From NCBI GenBank assembly GCA_021904315.1, contig CM038923.1, forward strand, positions 12,654,038-12,718,037: a DNA stretch of 64,000 nt. The letters are read 5' to 3'. Source of the DNA: Sphagnum magellanicum (taxonomy: Eukaryota; Streptophyta; Sphagnopsida; Sphagnales; Sphagnaceae). The notes under the pieces are model-generated. The model saw only the letters and a program-made list of their open reading frames with translations, did not search any database and was not told where the DNA came from. The first letter of the stretch is position 1; each line of letters begins with the position of its first letter. Position numbers and translations under genes: made by a program. Below are positions 51,892 to 63,252 of the stretch, in pieces.

Positions 51892-52032
51892 CCGTCGTCA
51901 ACAAACTGAAACCCTGAGTACCTAATAACGTATAATCGCCTAAAACCGTACATCAACCCTAAAAGTGCACATGGGCATGCCCGTAATTAGCCATCATGTA
52001 TGAGGCCATGTACGAGCATGACAACCATCACA

Positions 52033-52380
52033 TGTTGACATGGATATTTTTGTTATGTAAAAATCTTTTATTTGTCCACCATGTAAATGAACTAGGAATT
52101 CAAAAGTTAATTCTTTTTTACAACATTCTATAACTTCAGGTGTTCCAATATTTAAACAAATTCTCAAATATAACATATTATTTTTACAAATTGACTTTGA
52201 AGTTTCATTATACTTTAACAAATATCAATTGTTTTAAACAAACAATCACCAAGATTGTAAAAAAAATTGATAACTATTTTTAGTCCAAATTTTGCCAATT
52301 CTACATTTATGTTTTCTATACCCATTTTTCAATTCTTGTTAAACATTTGAACTTGAATGTTTTGAATTTTGATTTCTAAA
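52033..52380 (-). other. AT-rich flank of the Gypsy element, possibly Helentron sequence
   Basis: A minus-strand frame reaching from the LTR to 52221 reads SKSICKNNMLYLRICLNIGT, then PEVIECCKKELTFEFLVH. No domain is recognised. Its strand and composition match the Helentron on the other side of the Gypsy element. Confidence 0.3.
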
Positions 52381-53270
52381 TTAAAGGTCTGAAAATAAAA
52401 TTTAATCGTAGATTTTGAATTTAGGTTTCGATGTATAATAAAAAAGTTCAACTTGTAATTATGTTTTTGATTTAAAATGAAGGTTTACAATTAGGCTCCA
52501 AATTAGGGTTTAAAATTAAGATTAGAATTAAAGTTTCAAATTAAGGTTTAAATTGAAGGTTTAGAATTAAAGGTTCCAACTATGGTCTAAAGTGAAAGTT
52601 TGAAAGTAAGGTTAAAATTGAAATTAAAGTTTAAAATTAAAGTTTTTCCAATTAGGGTTTAAAATGAAAGTTTTAAATTATGGTTTAGATTGAAAGTTTA
52701 GAAATAGAGTTAGATTAGAAATATAGTTAGAATTAGGGTTTCAAATTAGAGTTTAAAATGAAATTTTCAAATTAAGGTTTAGATTGAAAGTTTCAAAATA
52801 CAATTTCAAATTAGAAGTTCCAAACAAGATTAAAATGAGGATTTCAAATTTGGGATTAAGTTTAAGGTTTTAAATTGAAAGTTTAGGATTAAGGTTTAGA
52901 TTGAAGGTTTATTAGTAAGATTGAAATTAGGGTTTCAAATTAAGGCTTAAAGTTAAAGTTTCAAAATAAGTCTTAAAATAAAAAATTTCACTTGAAAGTG
53001 TAGAATTAAATTTTGAATTAGATCTTTTATAATTTTAAAGTTTAAATAAAGGCTTAGAACTAAAATTAAGACATCAAAATAAGGTTAAAGGTTCAGGGTT
53101 TAGGGTTTAAAATAAAGGTCTAAAATTAGGGTTACGAAAATAAAGTTTAGAATTAGAGTTAAGAAATAAGGTTTCAATACAATATACAATTAGGATTTTA
53201 AATAAAAAATTTAATCAAGGTTACAAATTACAATTTAGGGTTTAAAGTTTGAATATCAAAATTGATTAAC
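52380..53270. repeat. Degenerate array of 'ggtttaaaattaaag' units
   Basis: Dozens of short diverged units of about 12-26 bp built on 'gttt(a/c)aaatta', with local telomere-like runs such as ggttcagggtttagggttta near 53089. Periodicity is obvious by eye but imperfect. There is no coding sequence. Confidence 0.7.
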
Positions 53271-55020
53271 AATGAAAGGAAAATTATTCAAAAATTCATA
53301 CATACACAATTCAAATATAAACAATAACCCATTGAATTCACCCTTGGCCCAAAACAATTCCCATGTTACCCAATAATTCAAAATTCACAACTCAAAATCC
53401 AAATCCAAAGTTCAAAATCCAAAAAATTTTAAATGTAAAGGATTTCAAATCTTACATAATTAATATTACATATTATATTCTATACATAAATACTATATCT
53501 TCTCATGTCTTGCATGTGCAAACTTTGAATGGAATAGGCTACTCATTCCATGCAATTATTTTCACCTTCCCCTTTAGTTAATGTTAATTTCTTTGACTAT
53601 TGAGTCTTTGTCTTTTTGTGCCTTTGGACTGAAGATTCAAGCATGTCTTCTTTTAAAGAAGTGTAAATAACCAACTCTGTAGTTAGGCTTGAAAAGATTT
53701 TTCATGTAGGTTTTTTTTTTCTAAACAAACAAAGGAAAAACCATTGCTTTGTTATAAAATTCTCGAGTTTCCAAATTGTGTTTGACCAACACTTTGATCC
53801 AAGGCTGGCATAAGGTGCAATCAAAATCCCTCACCACTTTTTTGCTTTATTGCAAGAGATGTGAGGCTCACTGTGGGTCTCAACCATGCATTTGTATACA
53901 TAACATCAATGTTTGGCCTCTCTACTAACTAAAGATGGTAATTAATGGCATTTTGCACATATTGTTTCAAAGCAAGATGCCCAAATTGGGATACCTAGCA
54001 TCCCCACAACCTACATCCAACAAGTGATTGTAAGTTCAATGCAACATGATTCAATGACCTATGCAAAAAAGAAAAATTAAAATGCCAAAGTAATTCAATG
54101 TTAGTTGTGAAATCTTATATTGTGGTTTTTTTTGTGTGCACTAATGTAAGAGGTTCAAGTGCTTTTGCATCATCAACAACATGGGGTGTAGGTATTACAA
54201 AAACATATGAGAAATTTGTAATCAACTCCTATCCACCATAAACAACATTCCCCACATTTTTTATTAAATACATGGTAGGTTCTCCGGTGTTATATACCTT
54301 CACTAGTTACACATATTGAGAATAAAACTCTAGATAGAAATCAAGTGCTTGTGTATCATCAACCAACCCATCTAATACAATTATAATGAAAGATTTTGCT
54401 AATCTACCATAAATATTAATGACAACAACTTTAATGATCCCTTAAGTTTTCTACATGAATTTTTGGTATGGTGTGTGTAAAAACAAAACATAATAATCAA
54501 GGAAAGGGGTCTATATGCTTAATTATTGTGTTGACCCCAACCTTAATCACCTTTTTCAAACTTCTTACAAAATGTGACACCAAACTTGCTGATTTGAATA
54601 AAACCCCCAATATTAAGACAAGGAGAAAATGAAGTCACAAAATATGACCCAATAGTCAATATCACTATCATATACCCTTCATAATTTGTTAAATCACAAT
54701 GTGTGTATATATATATATATACTTATACCCACTCTTTGGAACATCATATGAACCATATCTATTCACTATATACCCCTCAAAACATCCTCCACTCATCCTT
54801 TGTTAGATATTTAAAACCCCCCAAATTGTAATAGGAGTTACCTTTTTCTTGTTAGGGCTCACTTCCATGGTTGCCATAAGGATAGGTCCGATTTCACAAT
54901 ACCACACACAATACACTATGATTGGGCACTCAAGACTCAACTCACTAGTTTTGAAAAATAATCTCAAAAAACTCAAAAAGGTGAAAAGTGACGTTGGATA
55001 CAATGTTTGAAAAATACAAC
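53270..55020. other. Gene-free AT-rich stretch
   Basis: No gene. There is a (TA)n tract near 54706-54721 and small frames without recognisable domains. Confidence 0.45.
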
Positions 55021-55460
55021 CAGAATCCAAAACAAATTGCAAGACAATGTTTAAACAAAATGGAAAATAGACAAAAAACAAAATATAAACAAAATGCGAG
55101 ACAAACTTGAAACTCATTACAAACAAATGCAATAGACTTGAAACATATTACAAACAAAATGCAAGATAGACTTGAAATAGATCACAAACAAAATGCAAAA
55201 TAGACTTGAAACAAAATGCAAGATAAAAGTGAAACAAAATGCAAACAAACTTGAAACAAAATGCAAGGCAAACTTAAAATAGAATGCACATAGAATGCAA
55301 GCTACACATCAAATAGAATGTAAGACAAACTTCAAACATATTGCAAAAATGCAAGACAAACTTGAAACATGATCTAAGCAAAATATAATATTACAATGCT
55401 AATAATCCAAATAGAATGTAAAATAGAATGCAAGAGACAATGAAAACATAATGCAAGGAT
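55020..55460. repeat. Degenerate tandem repeat of 'aacaaaatgcaagacaaacttgaa'
   Basis: The phrase acaaaatgcaaga(c/t)a(g/a)acttgaaa recurs about ten times at intervals of 20-45 bp with substitutions and small deletions. It is a minisatellite-like array with no coding potential. Confidence 0.75.
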
Positions 55461-58400
55461 GCAAAACCAATACCACACTTATATAAAACCATATAGGCTT
55501 ATTCAATCTATTTACTTTGGTTACCTATTACATTTATGTTCTAGTTAACATTGATTGAGGTTTTAGTTGTCATTTGTCACATTGATTAAGGTTTCACTTC
55601 ACACTTGTCATTAAAATGGTACTTTTCATTTTAGGGTTTGTACCAACTTTTAGAGTTGTTACTTTATAAATGTTTTAATTTTATGTCTAGTGTAAAGCAT
55701 CATTTTAATGACAAGTGACAAATATTTGATGCTAACTATTAATAACCTATGTCTACTATCCATTAGCACACAATGATATTAATCCTAATTTTCAATTTTG
55801 AGTAAGAGAAGAAACACATGATCCTACAATCATAATATCATCATGATCTTGCGTAGAAGAACAAGATGAAAATAATATGCTAGGATCTATTGTAGAAGAA
55901 GAAGAAGAAAAGAAAATGATAGGAGAAGCAAACCACATTGGCACAATTCTTCACCTAAAATAACAAAATCATAAAAGCAACTCAAACATTTGTAAGAACT
56001 ATTGTTAGACCTAACCATGAATAGAAGAAGTTGAAGGCATAAAGGAATTTGTTGTCTACAACAATCAACAACTCTTTAGAAAGGTGGAGGTGTGGGGACA
56101 ATGGACTTCCTTACGAGGTTTAAGGTATGGAAAGTTTACTATCTATTCCATTATTTAAGGACCTCCTTAAGAGATTGATGATGTAGGAAGTTTATTGTCT
56201 AGAACATTATTCAAAGTTTTCTTTGTGGTAGTAGGGGGGATGGGAGGTTGGGGTGCAAAAGAAGAAGGCACTTACATAGACACACACCCCTTCTCTTTAA
56301 ACTTGCCCATCTGCTAATTTTTTGGGATCACACATCACTTGAAAATATTTGTCACCATTTGAGAATTCCCCAAAGATCACAATCCAGCTATCAATTAAAT
56401 CACCACCTGAAAAAAATTAATCACCCACAGAATCACCAAACACACAACACCTAAAAGAATTAATCACATGTAGAATCACCACACACATGCAGCTAATCAA
56501 TTAATTGAAAGATTATTGAACCACCATGACTTGAAGAAAAGGTCATCAAATATACCACCACTTGTTCTGAAGAAAAAGGATACAACAACATTTGCGTTTT
56601 TTTTTTGTGGGCTCTAAATAAATTAACGGTTGAAAGGGTAGCGCTCATTCTAGAAAAAAGACAAAGTCTTGCTCTGAAATAAAACACTACACACCTCAAG
56701 AGGTGACACCTTAGGGAGCAACACCCTATCACAAATTTTTCATACCTTTCAAAAGAAAAAGGGCACATCTGTTTCTCCAAAAAAAACACAAATGAAACAA
56801 CCACATTTAACTTTCATAGATCCAGTGCATTGTCTCTCTCACACTCCTAATCTTTTCCTTTTCTCTCTTTCACAACTAAACTTTAAGTCTCAACAACCAC
56901 TAATTGCCACCTTCAATATTTCAAAATAAAAACCTTGATTTTTTTCCCCCTCATTTTCAACCTTCCTAAACTCTAACTCTCAATAGCCCTCAGCTACCAC
57001 CTTCAAGATTTCAAAATAAAAACCCTAATTTTTTCCCACTCAATTTATTTGGCTTGTTCACATTGAAAACCTTTCCTCAATGAAAATAGGTTCATCAAAA
57101 GAACCAATTCAAGATCATAGTATGAAACAGGTTCCAATAAAGCAAACTTGAAGAAAACAATTCCCCCCCCCCCCCCCCTTCTCCCGCCCGCCCTCCCCAT
57201 AAGGAAAAAAAAAACTAGTTAAATTTACACTAAATTATTTTTCCAGATTTTATTGAAAAATTGAGCTCCAACCTTTACAAAGAGTTTTTGGGGATATTAT
57301 TTCAAAAAGTTCAACAAATAAAAAAAAGGAAAATAAATCCACTTTAAAAAAATAAAATTGCAACAGTGCAAAGTTTCACACCAAAAAAATCACTAATAAA
57401 ACCTCTTCCTTAGTGTAAACATGTCCATCAAAAGAACCAGTTCTCATAGTATGAAAGTGACTCCAATAAGGTAAAAGCTAGATGAAACAAAAGGACACAA
57501 TTTAGATAATCATGCAAAGAGAGGTCAACACACTAATTCACCTAAGTCTAATCATGTTAAAAACTTGCTCTACATGGATTGATAATTGTTCATTAATTTA
57601 TAGCTTCTATATTTCTACAATAAAAACATCATTCATTTATATATACAAATAGAAAATGCATGAATGTTTTATGCCTTCCAAGTTCCTCAGAAGACATTAA
57701 AACACAAGTAGGAAATTTGAAGCTTTTGATAATACATTTTAACCATAAAACTTTGAAGGATCTAGTTTTTCCATGCCAATAGTGAGGTTTTTATAAAAAT
57801 ATCTAGTTAAATACAAAATTTTTAAAAAAATAAAATGTTGTGGAATGGGGAAAAAATCAACTAGTGTGAGTGCATAATGGAACAATTTAAATATGATTTA
57901 AACGTTTTGCACACATTAAAAAAAGTTGTTTGTTTTGGTGTTTATATGTTGCAAATGACTTGTAATTTAAACCTTTTGTTTCAAACATGTGAAAATATTG
58001 GAAAATTGTTGACAAGATACTGACTAAAGAAGAATTACATACTTGATTTTGAAATAGGATTTTGCATGTTTCAAATCTTGGTAGAAAAACCATTTATTAA
58101 AATTGACAAGGATTTGTCATTATGGTAAAGATGAACCATGATAAGGTTCAAAAAACAATTGTCAAAGATGAAAGATTGGAAATTTCCAATTGGCGACATA
58201 ATAACATAATGATTTAATAGTTATTTTGGTTGTTTTGGAATAAGTTCAGATAATTTGCAAATGCTTGTTTATTGTGCCATCAGCAGATAAAATATGGTGG
58301 GGCATGGCATAATCATATCCTTACATTATATGTAAAAAAGGCATTACATGAAAAAGATAGTTTAAAACTTCATCACAATTTGCTACTTCCATTATTGTGT

Positions 58401-60215
58401 ATTTTTCCGATGGAAAATGAGAATTATTAGATGTAAGATCCATAAATGTCATTGAATTCAAAACTTAGAAACAAAACCATGGCCCACATTATTTGCATAT
58501 TTCAAAAAGAATAAATTTGAAATGAAGACATGGAGCACAAACATAGTGGTTCTTCAAATATGTTCCTAGATATTGTGGAAGGATACATTGAAATATTTTT
58601 GACCAAAAGTACATTTTGCACAAGCAAAAATTAGTTATAAACTATTACCTTTGATTTGTTGGATGAAAAAATTGAGCTCATGGAATTCACAATTTTGTTT
58701 AAAAAAGATTGCCGCTACTAAATCATCTACATAATTACCTATGAAATTAAGTCTAAAACTATAATTATTCCTCATACCAAAACCCATCACCATATTCAAT
58801 GCTTCTAATTTCTTTTACACATATGCATATGCATAAGTCACTTTCCAAGTCCAAGTTTCAAGCATAGATAATCTATTCAATGGAACTTGAAATACCATAT
58901 ACCAAATTGATAGATTGTATTCAATTTCACCTTTCAACCAAAGTTTATGATAGCTTGTTGTGTTGAGGAAGCACAATCATACTCTTTTGGGTGAAGAGTG
59001 GAGAAAATGCAGAACAAGCTTTGATTACAAGAAGTATTCGTATTCATTTTATTGGGGTTTGTGGAAACCACTTTGTTGATGTGTAAATTACGAGTCTAAA
59101 CTCCAAACCCCATTTCAAGATATTTGGAGACTGTTCTTCATCCAAAGTACAATGTATGGGCCATTTCTCTGCTGCCATTAGTAATTGGGTTCTTGAAGCT
59201 CAGATGTACTTATTATACTTGACTTAACCTCTTTATTTGTATTTTATACAATTTTGCCATGTTGGAAGAATAAAGATCAGTGATGCATTTTCAAATTACA
59301 ATAAAAGGTGTCCTTATATGCCAAGTGATTTCACTGGATTTTGAGTGAATTCATTGGACATAGTAAACATGATTAGTGAATTGCACCCACAGTTTATAAT
59401 AATTTTTGCTCTTTCTTGAATCCCTTATTTGTTTTGGTCATTGATTGAGTGCATTTGTGATCTGATTCTACGCCACTATAGTGCATGGTGATTTGAATTG
59501 GCAGATATGCAGTGATGGGGAATTTGGCTTAGATGCTTTGCGTGTATGGAGTTAATGAAAGTGAAACGATGCTTATTGTCACAAGCTTGTTGTAGCTTGA
59601 ATGAGGATACTACAGACTTTTGATTGGTTGTGCCATGAGTTTCAATAGGATTTTTTCTCTGCCTCCTTCTCATACCTATGTCTTTCACCTTCAATTTCAA
59701 TGTGATACATATTGTATGTATGTACGCAACACATTGAAATTGTGATTCAATGCAATTCTTGCCACACTGAACAACACACCTTCAATATCCATCCATTTTC
59801 TGCTCTGATTAAAAATTCATTCCCGATTCTTGTTTCACATTCCTTACCGACAATTGATGTTCAGCACAAAATAACTCCAAAAAGGTCTAATTGAAAAAAA
59901 GGGAAAGTTTTATTGATATTTGCCAAAATTGTTGAAAAATTATTTATTGTCTCAACCATTTATGTTGAAATTCTGGAAAATTAAATTTGAAATTGCCTAA
60001 CCTCATTTTCTAAAATAAATAAATATTTGGCCAAGAAGTGCTGAACATTAGTAGTAGGTACAGTATTATTATATTGCACGAGGACAAATAGAGTTATCCA
60101 TAAAGTCACCCTGTCTTTGGGACCTAGTTTGACCTTCTAAACCCTGTTTCATCCCCAATTTGAGTGTATTTGCAAAGTTAGCAAAATTGGGTACTGTTTC
60201 ACGAAACAAGGTATC
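55460..60215. other. Gene-free AT-rich stretch with homopolymers
   Basis: No supported gene. It includes an agaagaagaag tract near 55897 and a C run of about 17 at 57162-57178 followed by a C/T-rich tail. The segment 60089-60109 is shared with 35817-35837. Confidence 0.45.
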
Positions 60216-60216
60216 A

Positions 60217-60338
60217 GTTCAGAGAATTTGCAGGATGCTATTCTGACCAAGGCTGTGATTTAATGAAGAATATGAGAGTTCAGAGAATTTGCAGGATGCT
60301 ATTCTGACCAAGGCTGTGATTTAATGAAGAATATGAGA
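60217..60338. repeat. Exact 61-bp tandem duplication
   Basis: gttcagagaatttgcaggat and the next 41 bases at 60217-60277 are repeated without a mismatch at 60278-60338. This is a recent local duplication. Confidence 0.97.
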
Positions 60339-60779
60339 GGCAGTCAAGGTGCAGGTAATGCAAATCCAAAACTAGGGGTGAAACACCTCCCACGACCATG
60401 TTAGGCTAGAAAAATAATTGGGTTCCTTGTTTCCTCTCTGTGTACTGTTTTCATCCTGACTTATCATTTCGTCCCTAGTTTCAGCGAAACTGGGGCCCAG
60501 TATCCCAAGTTTGGTGTACTTTATGCATAAGTATCTCACATATATCAGCATCAATGAACAATATAGGCACCCATTAAATTTATTTGAATTCCAGTTTTGC
60601 CATGTGTGTGTTGCCCTTGGTTTGCATTAGCCAATTTCACATGTGATCTAAAAGGGAAAAACTGCATAGATTTTATTATTTTGGAATATTTTCAATAAGT
60701 TGGCATTCCTGCCCATTTTGCCTCTGCACAGAGGTCCTTTCCTTGGCTCTCTCTACTAGCCTAGTACCCATTGGATACG

Positions 60780-61319
60780 ACATTTACACTTTCAGATATT
60801 ATTTATAGTAAAGGAACGATGAAGCCGCCCGTGAAGCCGGACAAATGAAGCCGCCCCTGAACCCGCGCGTCCCGTCATCCGTCTCGCCATCCCTCCTCTG
60901 TCCATCTGTGTGTGTGGACAGGTGTGTTATCTTTCCCATATTTTTTAAAAATACATCTGACACTGCACAGCAAGTTTCTGGCCACCAAGAATGGGAAGGA
61001 AATAAACCAGGAATGGCCCTCCATCCATGTCCCTATTTAGATATATCATCATCCTCCATGTGCTGCTTGCTTGCTGGATGGTGCATAAATAATGTTTTTT
61101 TTTGTTGTTTTCCGGTCAATTTTGTAATGCACCGATGAGGTTGCCGGCTACACACCACCCCTCTGCTGAGTCTGACACTGCAGCATTCCGCCCACCAAGA
61201 CGGAAACTGATCACAACCATAACCAGTTTGCTCTATCAAAGAACTACTTCATCTCAGGCATCTTCAGCCTTCCGTCACTAGCTCAAAAGGAAGGAAAGTC
61301 GATACGGCAGCCGGGTGTT
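60780..61319 (+). other. GC-richer segment before the CKA fragment
   Basis: The plus strand has two related phrases, gatgaagccgcccgtgaagc and aatgaagccgcccctgaacc, near 60819-60865, and then a C-rich stretch. It may be leader sequence of the captured kinase gene or part of the Helitron. gaatgggaaggaaataaacc at 60989 has a near-identical copy at 63773. Confidence 0.35.
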
Positions 61320-61405
61320 ATGTCCAAGGCCCGAGTGTGTGCGGCCGTGAATGTCCAACATCCCAAAGACTATTGGGACTATGAAGCCCTAATTGTGCAA
61401 TGGGG
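61320..61405 (+). pseudogene. CKA: First-exon fragment of casein kinase II alpha
   Basis: ATG at 61320 opens [20 protein letters not shown] and continues YEALIVQWG, the N-terminus of plant CK2 alpha (catalytic Ser/Thr kinase subunit), and ends exactly where plant CKA exon 1 ends, at a good donor (tgggg/gtaagg, GT at 61406-61407). Without splicing the next codon is a stop. A few otherwise conserved positions differ by what look like single-base changes. The next exon (the EQDDYEV region and kinase glycine loop) is not seen in the following 2.6 kb, which instead holds a duplication and a Helitron helicase. It is either a captured or truncated fragment, or a real gene whose intron is filled with repeats and whose other exons lie past the window. 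Confidence 0.75.
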
Positions 61406-61440
61406 GTAAGGAGGGTTTCTTTCTTTTTTGTTGGCTCTGC

Positions 61441-61940
61441 CCTTCGGAAATTTGAAGTCTAGATGGTTGAGACAGGTTCTTCAAAGATTTTACGCCTGCT
61501 ATAATCGTATTTTGCATGAATATCTGACAAGGGTTACTTTTTTGTGCCTGGGTGTTGATGATGGCATGGTAAGATCAAACGCGAGATCAAGGTTCCCCCG
61601 ATCTTGAAGAGTTTCTGGAGTATCAGGATTAGTTGCACCTAGAGGAAGCTGCTCGAGAGTTATTGCATGTGGATATTGAGGACGGTACGACCTTCGGAAA
61701 TTTAAAGTCTAGATGGTTGAGACAGGTTCTTCAAAGATTATACGCCTGCTATAATAGTATTTTGCATGAATATCTGACAAGGGTTACTTTTTTGTGCCTG
61801 GGTGTTGATGATGGCATGGTAAGATCAAACGCAAGATAAAGATTCCGCCGATCTTGAAGAGTTTATGGAGTATCATGATTAGTTGCACCTAAAGGAAGCT
61901 GCTCGAAAGGTATTGCATGTGGATATTGAAGACGGTACGA
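61441..61940 (+). repeat. 250-bp tandem duplication
   Basis: Copy 1 is at 61441-61690 and copy 2 at 61691-61940; both start ccttcggaaattt and end gacggtacgac-type sequence. They differ at about a dozen positions. The interior has coding-like stretches (for example LHEYLTRVTFLCLGVDDGMV) that I cannot assign to a family. Confidence 0.93.
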
Positions 61941-61989
61941 CTATTGGACTTTCCTGAGCTCTTCCTTTTTTTTGTTCTTTTCTCTGTCC

Positions 61990-62345
61990 AATCGGAGTCA
62001 AGTGATTTTGTGTGTGTGTGTGTGTGTGATTTTGTTGCAATTTTTGCAAATTTTATGTGTTTTTGATTTTCTCTCAATTTTTGTTGCAAATTTTTAGTAT
62101 ATTGATTTTTTTCAGTTACTGCAATTTTTATGTGAGTTGATTTGTTTGAGTTTTTGTTGCAAATCTTATGTCTGTCAATTTTTGTCTCAATTTTTGTTGC
62201 AATTTTTATGTGTGTTGATTTTTTTGTGTCCTTTTTGTAATTTTTATGTGTGTTGATTTTTGTCTCAGTTTTTGTTGCAATTTGTGAGTGTGTTGATTTG
62301 TCTCAATTCTTGCAATTTTTGTGGGTGTTGATTTGTCTCAGGTTT
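61990..62345. repeat. Degenerate 'tttttgttgcaatttttatgtgtgttgat' array
   Basis: Six to eight diverged units of about 40-60 bp directly upstream of the helicase frame, beginning with a (GT)9 tract at about 62015-62032. T-rich, non-coding. Confidence 0.7.
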
Positions 62346-62355
62346 TTGGAACTTT

Positions 62356-63252
62356 TTGTTGTGTTTTGGAGCATCAGTTTGCCTTCTGGATGAAGAATAT
62401 TGTCAAGTTTTGCAACTTTTTGGGGGTTTTGATAGTCTTCCCGCCATTGCAAGAGAAGAAGGTGTTAATCCAGATTCGATCAAGATTCCATCCCATATGA
62501 GGCTGCTAGCAGAAGATTGCAGCTTAAGAGGATTAATCCGAACCATCTATCCGAATCACCGGTGCCACTCTGGGGATGCCATGTATCTTATGCAACGCAG
62601 CATTCTAGCACCCAAAAATACTAACGTTGATGAAGTCAACAATGCAATTTTTGAATCATTATCTGAAGAATCGCACACGTACCTAAGCGCAAATTCTTTG
62701 ACTCCAACAAAAGAAGGTGCAAGTGTTGCTGCAGGAGTTTCAATGGATTCATTGTATCCGGAGGAATTTCTGAACACTTTGCGATTCAGCGGTATCGCAA
62801 ATCATGAACTGCAACTCAAAGTGGGCGTGCCAATCCTTTTGTTGCGCAATCTCAATCATTTAATAGGATTGTGCAATGGTACGAGGTTGATTGTCAAGAG
62901 ATTGGGTCAGCGTGTCATTGAAGCGGAGATCATCACAGGGAACAATGTCGGCAAATGTGTGTTCATACCCCGCATCATCATGTCCCTCACCGGGACTGAT
63001 TGGCCATTTGTTCTACGTCGTCGTCAATTTCCTGTTCGAGTGGCATTTGCGATCATAATCAACAAGAGTCAAGGTCAAACATTGGACAACGTTGGGGTAT
63101 ATTTGCCGTCTCCGGTCTATTCCCATGGTCACCTGTATGTTGCTATTTCACGGGTCACAAGTAGTGCAAACATCAAGATTTTCAGCGGCCAGGGTCCCGA
63201 TGGATACATGCGGAATGTCGTATATAAAGAGGTAGCTACAGACAGTAGCTAA
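62356..63252 (+). pseudogene. C-terminal half of a plant Helitron PIF1-like helicase
   Basis: Open for 298 codons, but the first recognisable family residue is only around 62470 (IKIPSHMRLL, then GLIRTIYPNH). Next come ILAPKNTNVDEVNNAI (about 62605), SLYPEEFLNTLRFSGIANHE (about 62750), CNGTRLIVKRLGQRVIEAEI (about 62875), and the helicase motif V/VI block FAIIINKSQGQTLDNVGVYL (about 63047) with LYVAISRVTS (about 63135). Rep, Walker A and Walker B are missing, and the apparent start is not an ATG, so this is a 5'-truncated remnant. The high integrity of the remaining frame suggests a young or recently active source. Helitrons move by rolling-circle transposition and often carry host exons, which fits the CKA fragment upstream. 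Confidence 0.88.

Larger units (their letters stand above)
42900..52032 (-). mobile_element. Ty3/Gypsy retrotransposon carrying a DNA methyltransferase and a PHD finger
   Basis: On the minus strand: a 5' LTR (52032-50410), a short leader, Gag from ATG at 50384, protease, C5-cytosine methyltransferase, reverse transcriptase, RNase H, integrase, PHD finger, and a stop at 42975. Gag through methyltransferase lie in one frame, RT-RNase H in the +1 frame, and integrase C-terminus plus PHD back in the first. RT before integrase defines Ty3/Gypsy. At least 19 premature stops (11 TAG, 4 TGA, 4 TAA) show the copy is dead. I find no second LTR on the left, so the 3' end seems truncated or unrecognisably diverged. 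It sits between two AT-rich blocks that may be one interrupted older element. Confidence 0.9.
50410..52032 (-). repeat. Putative 5' LTR of the Gypsy element
   Basis: The plus-strand ends read TGTGAT (50410-50415) and ATCACA (52027-52032), a 6-bp inverted terminal pair with the TG...CA rule. A consensus TATA box, TATAAAAGG, lies on the minus strand at 51883-51891, correctly oriented to transcribe Gag. The element's leader (aaattttggggcatgggaca, then acacc) follows immediately and leads to the Gag ATG 25 nt later; it would contain the primer binding site, but I cannot name the tRNA. At 1623 bp it is long but within the Gypsy range. No partner LTR was found, so this rests on the ends, the TATA box and the position. 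Confidence 0.6.
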
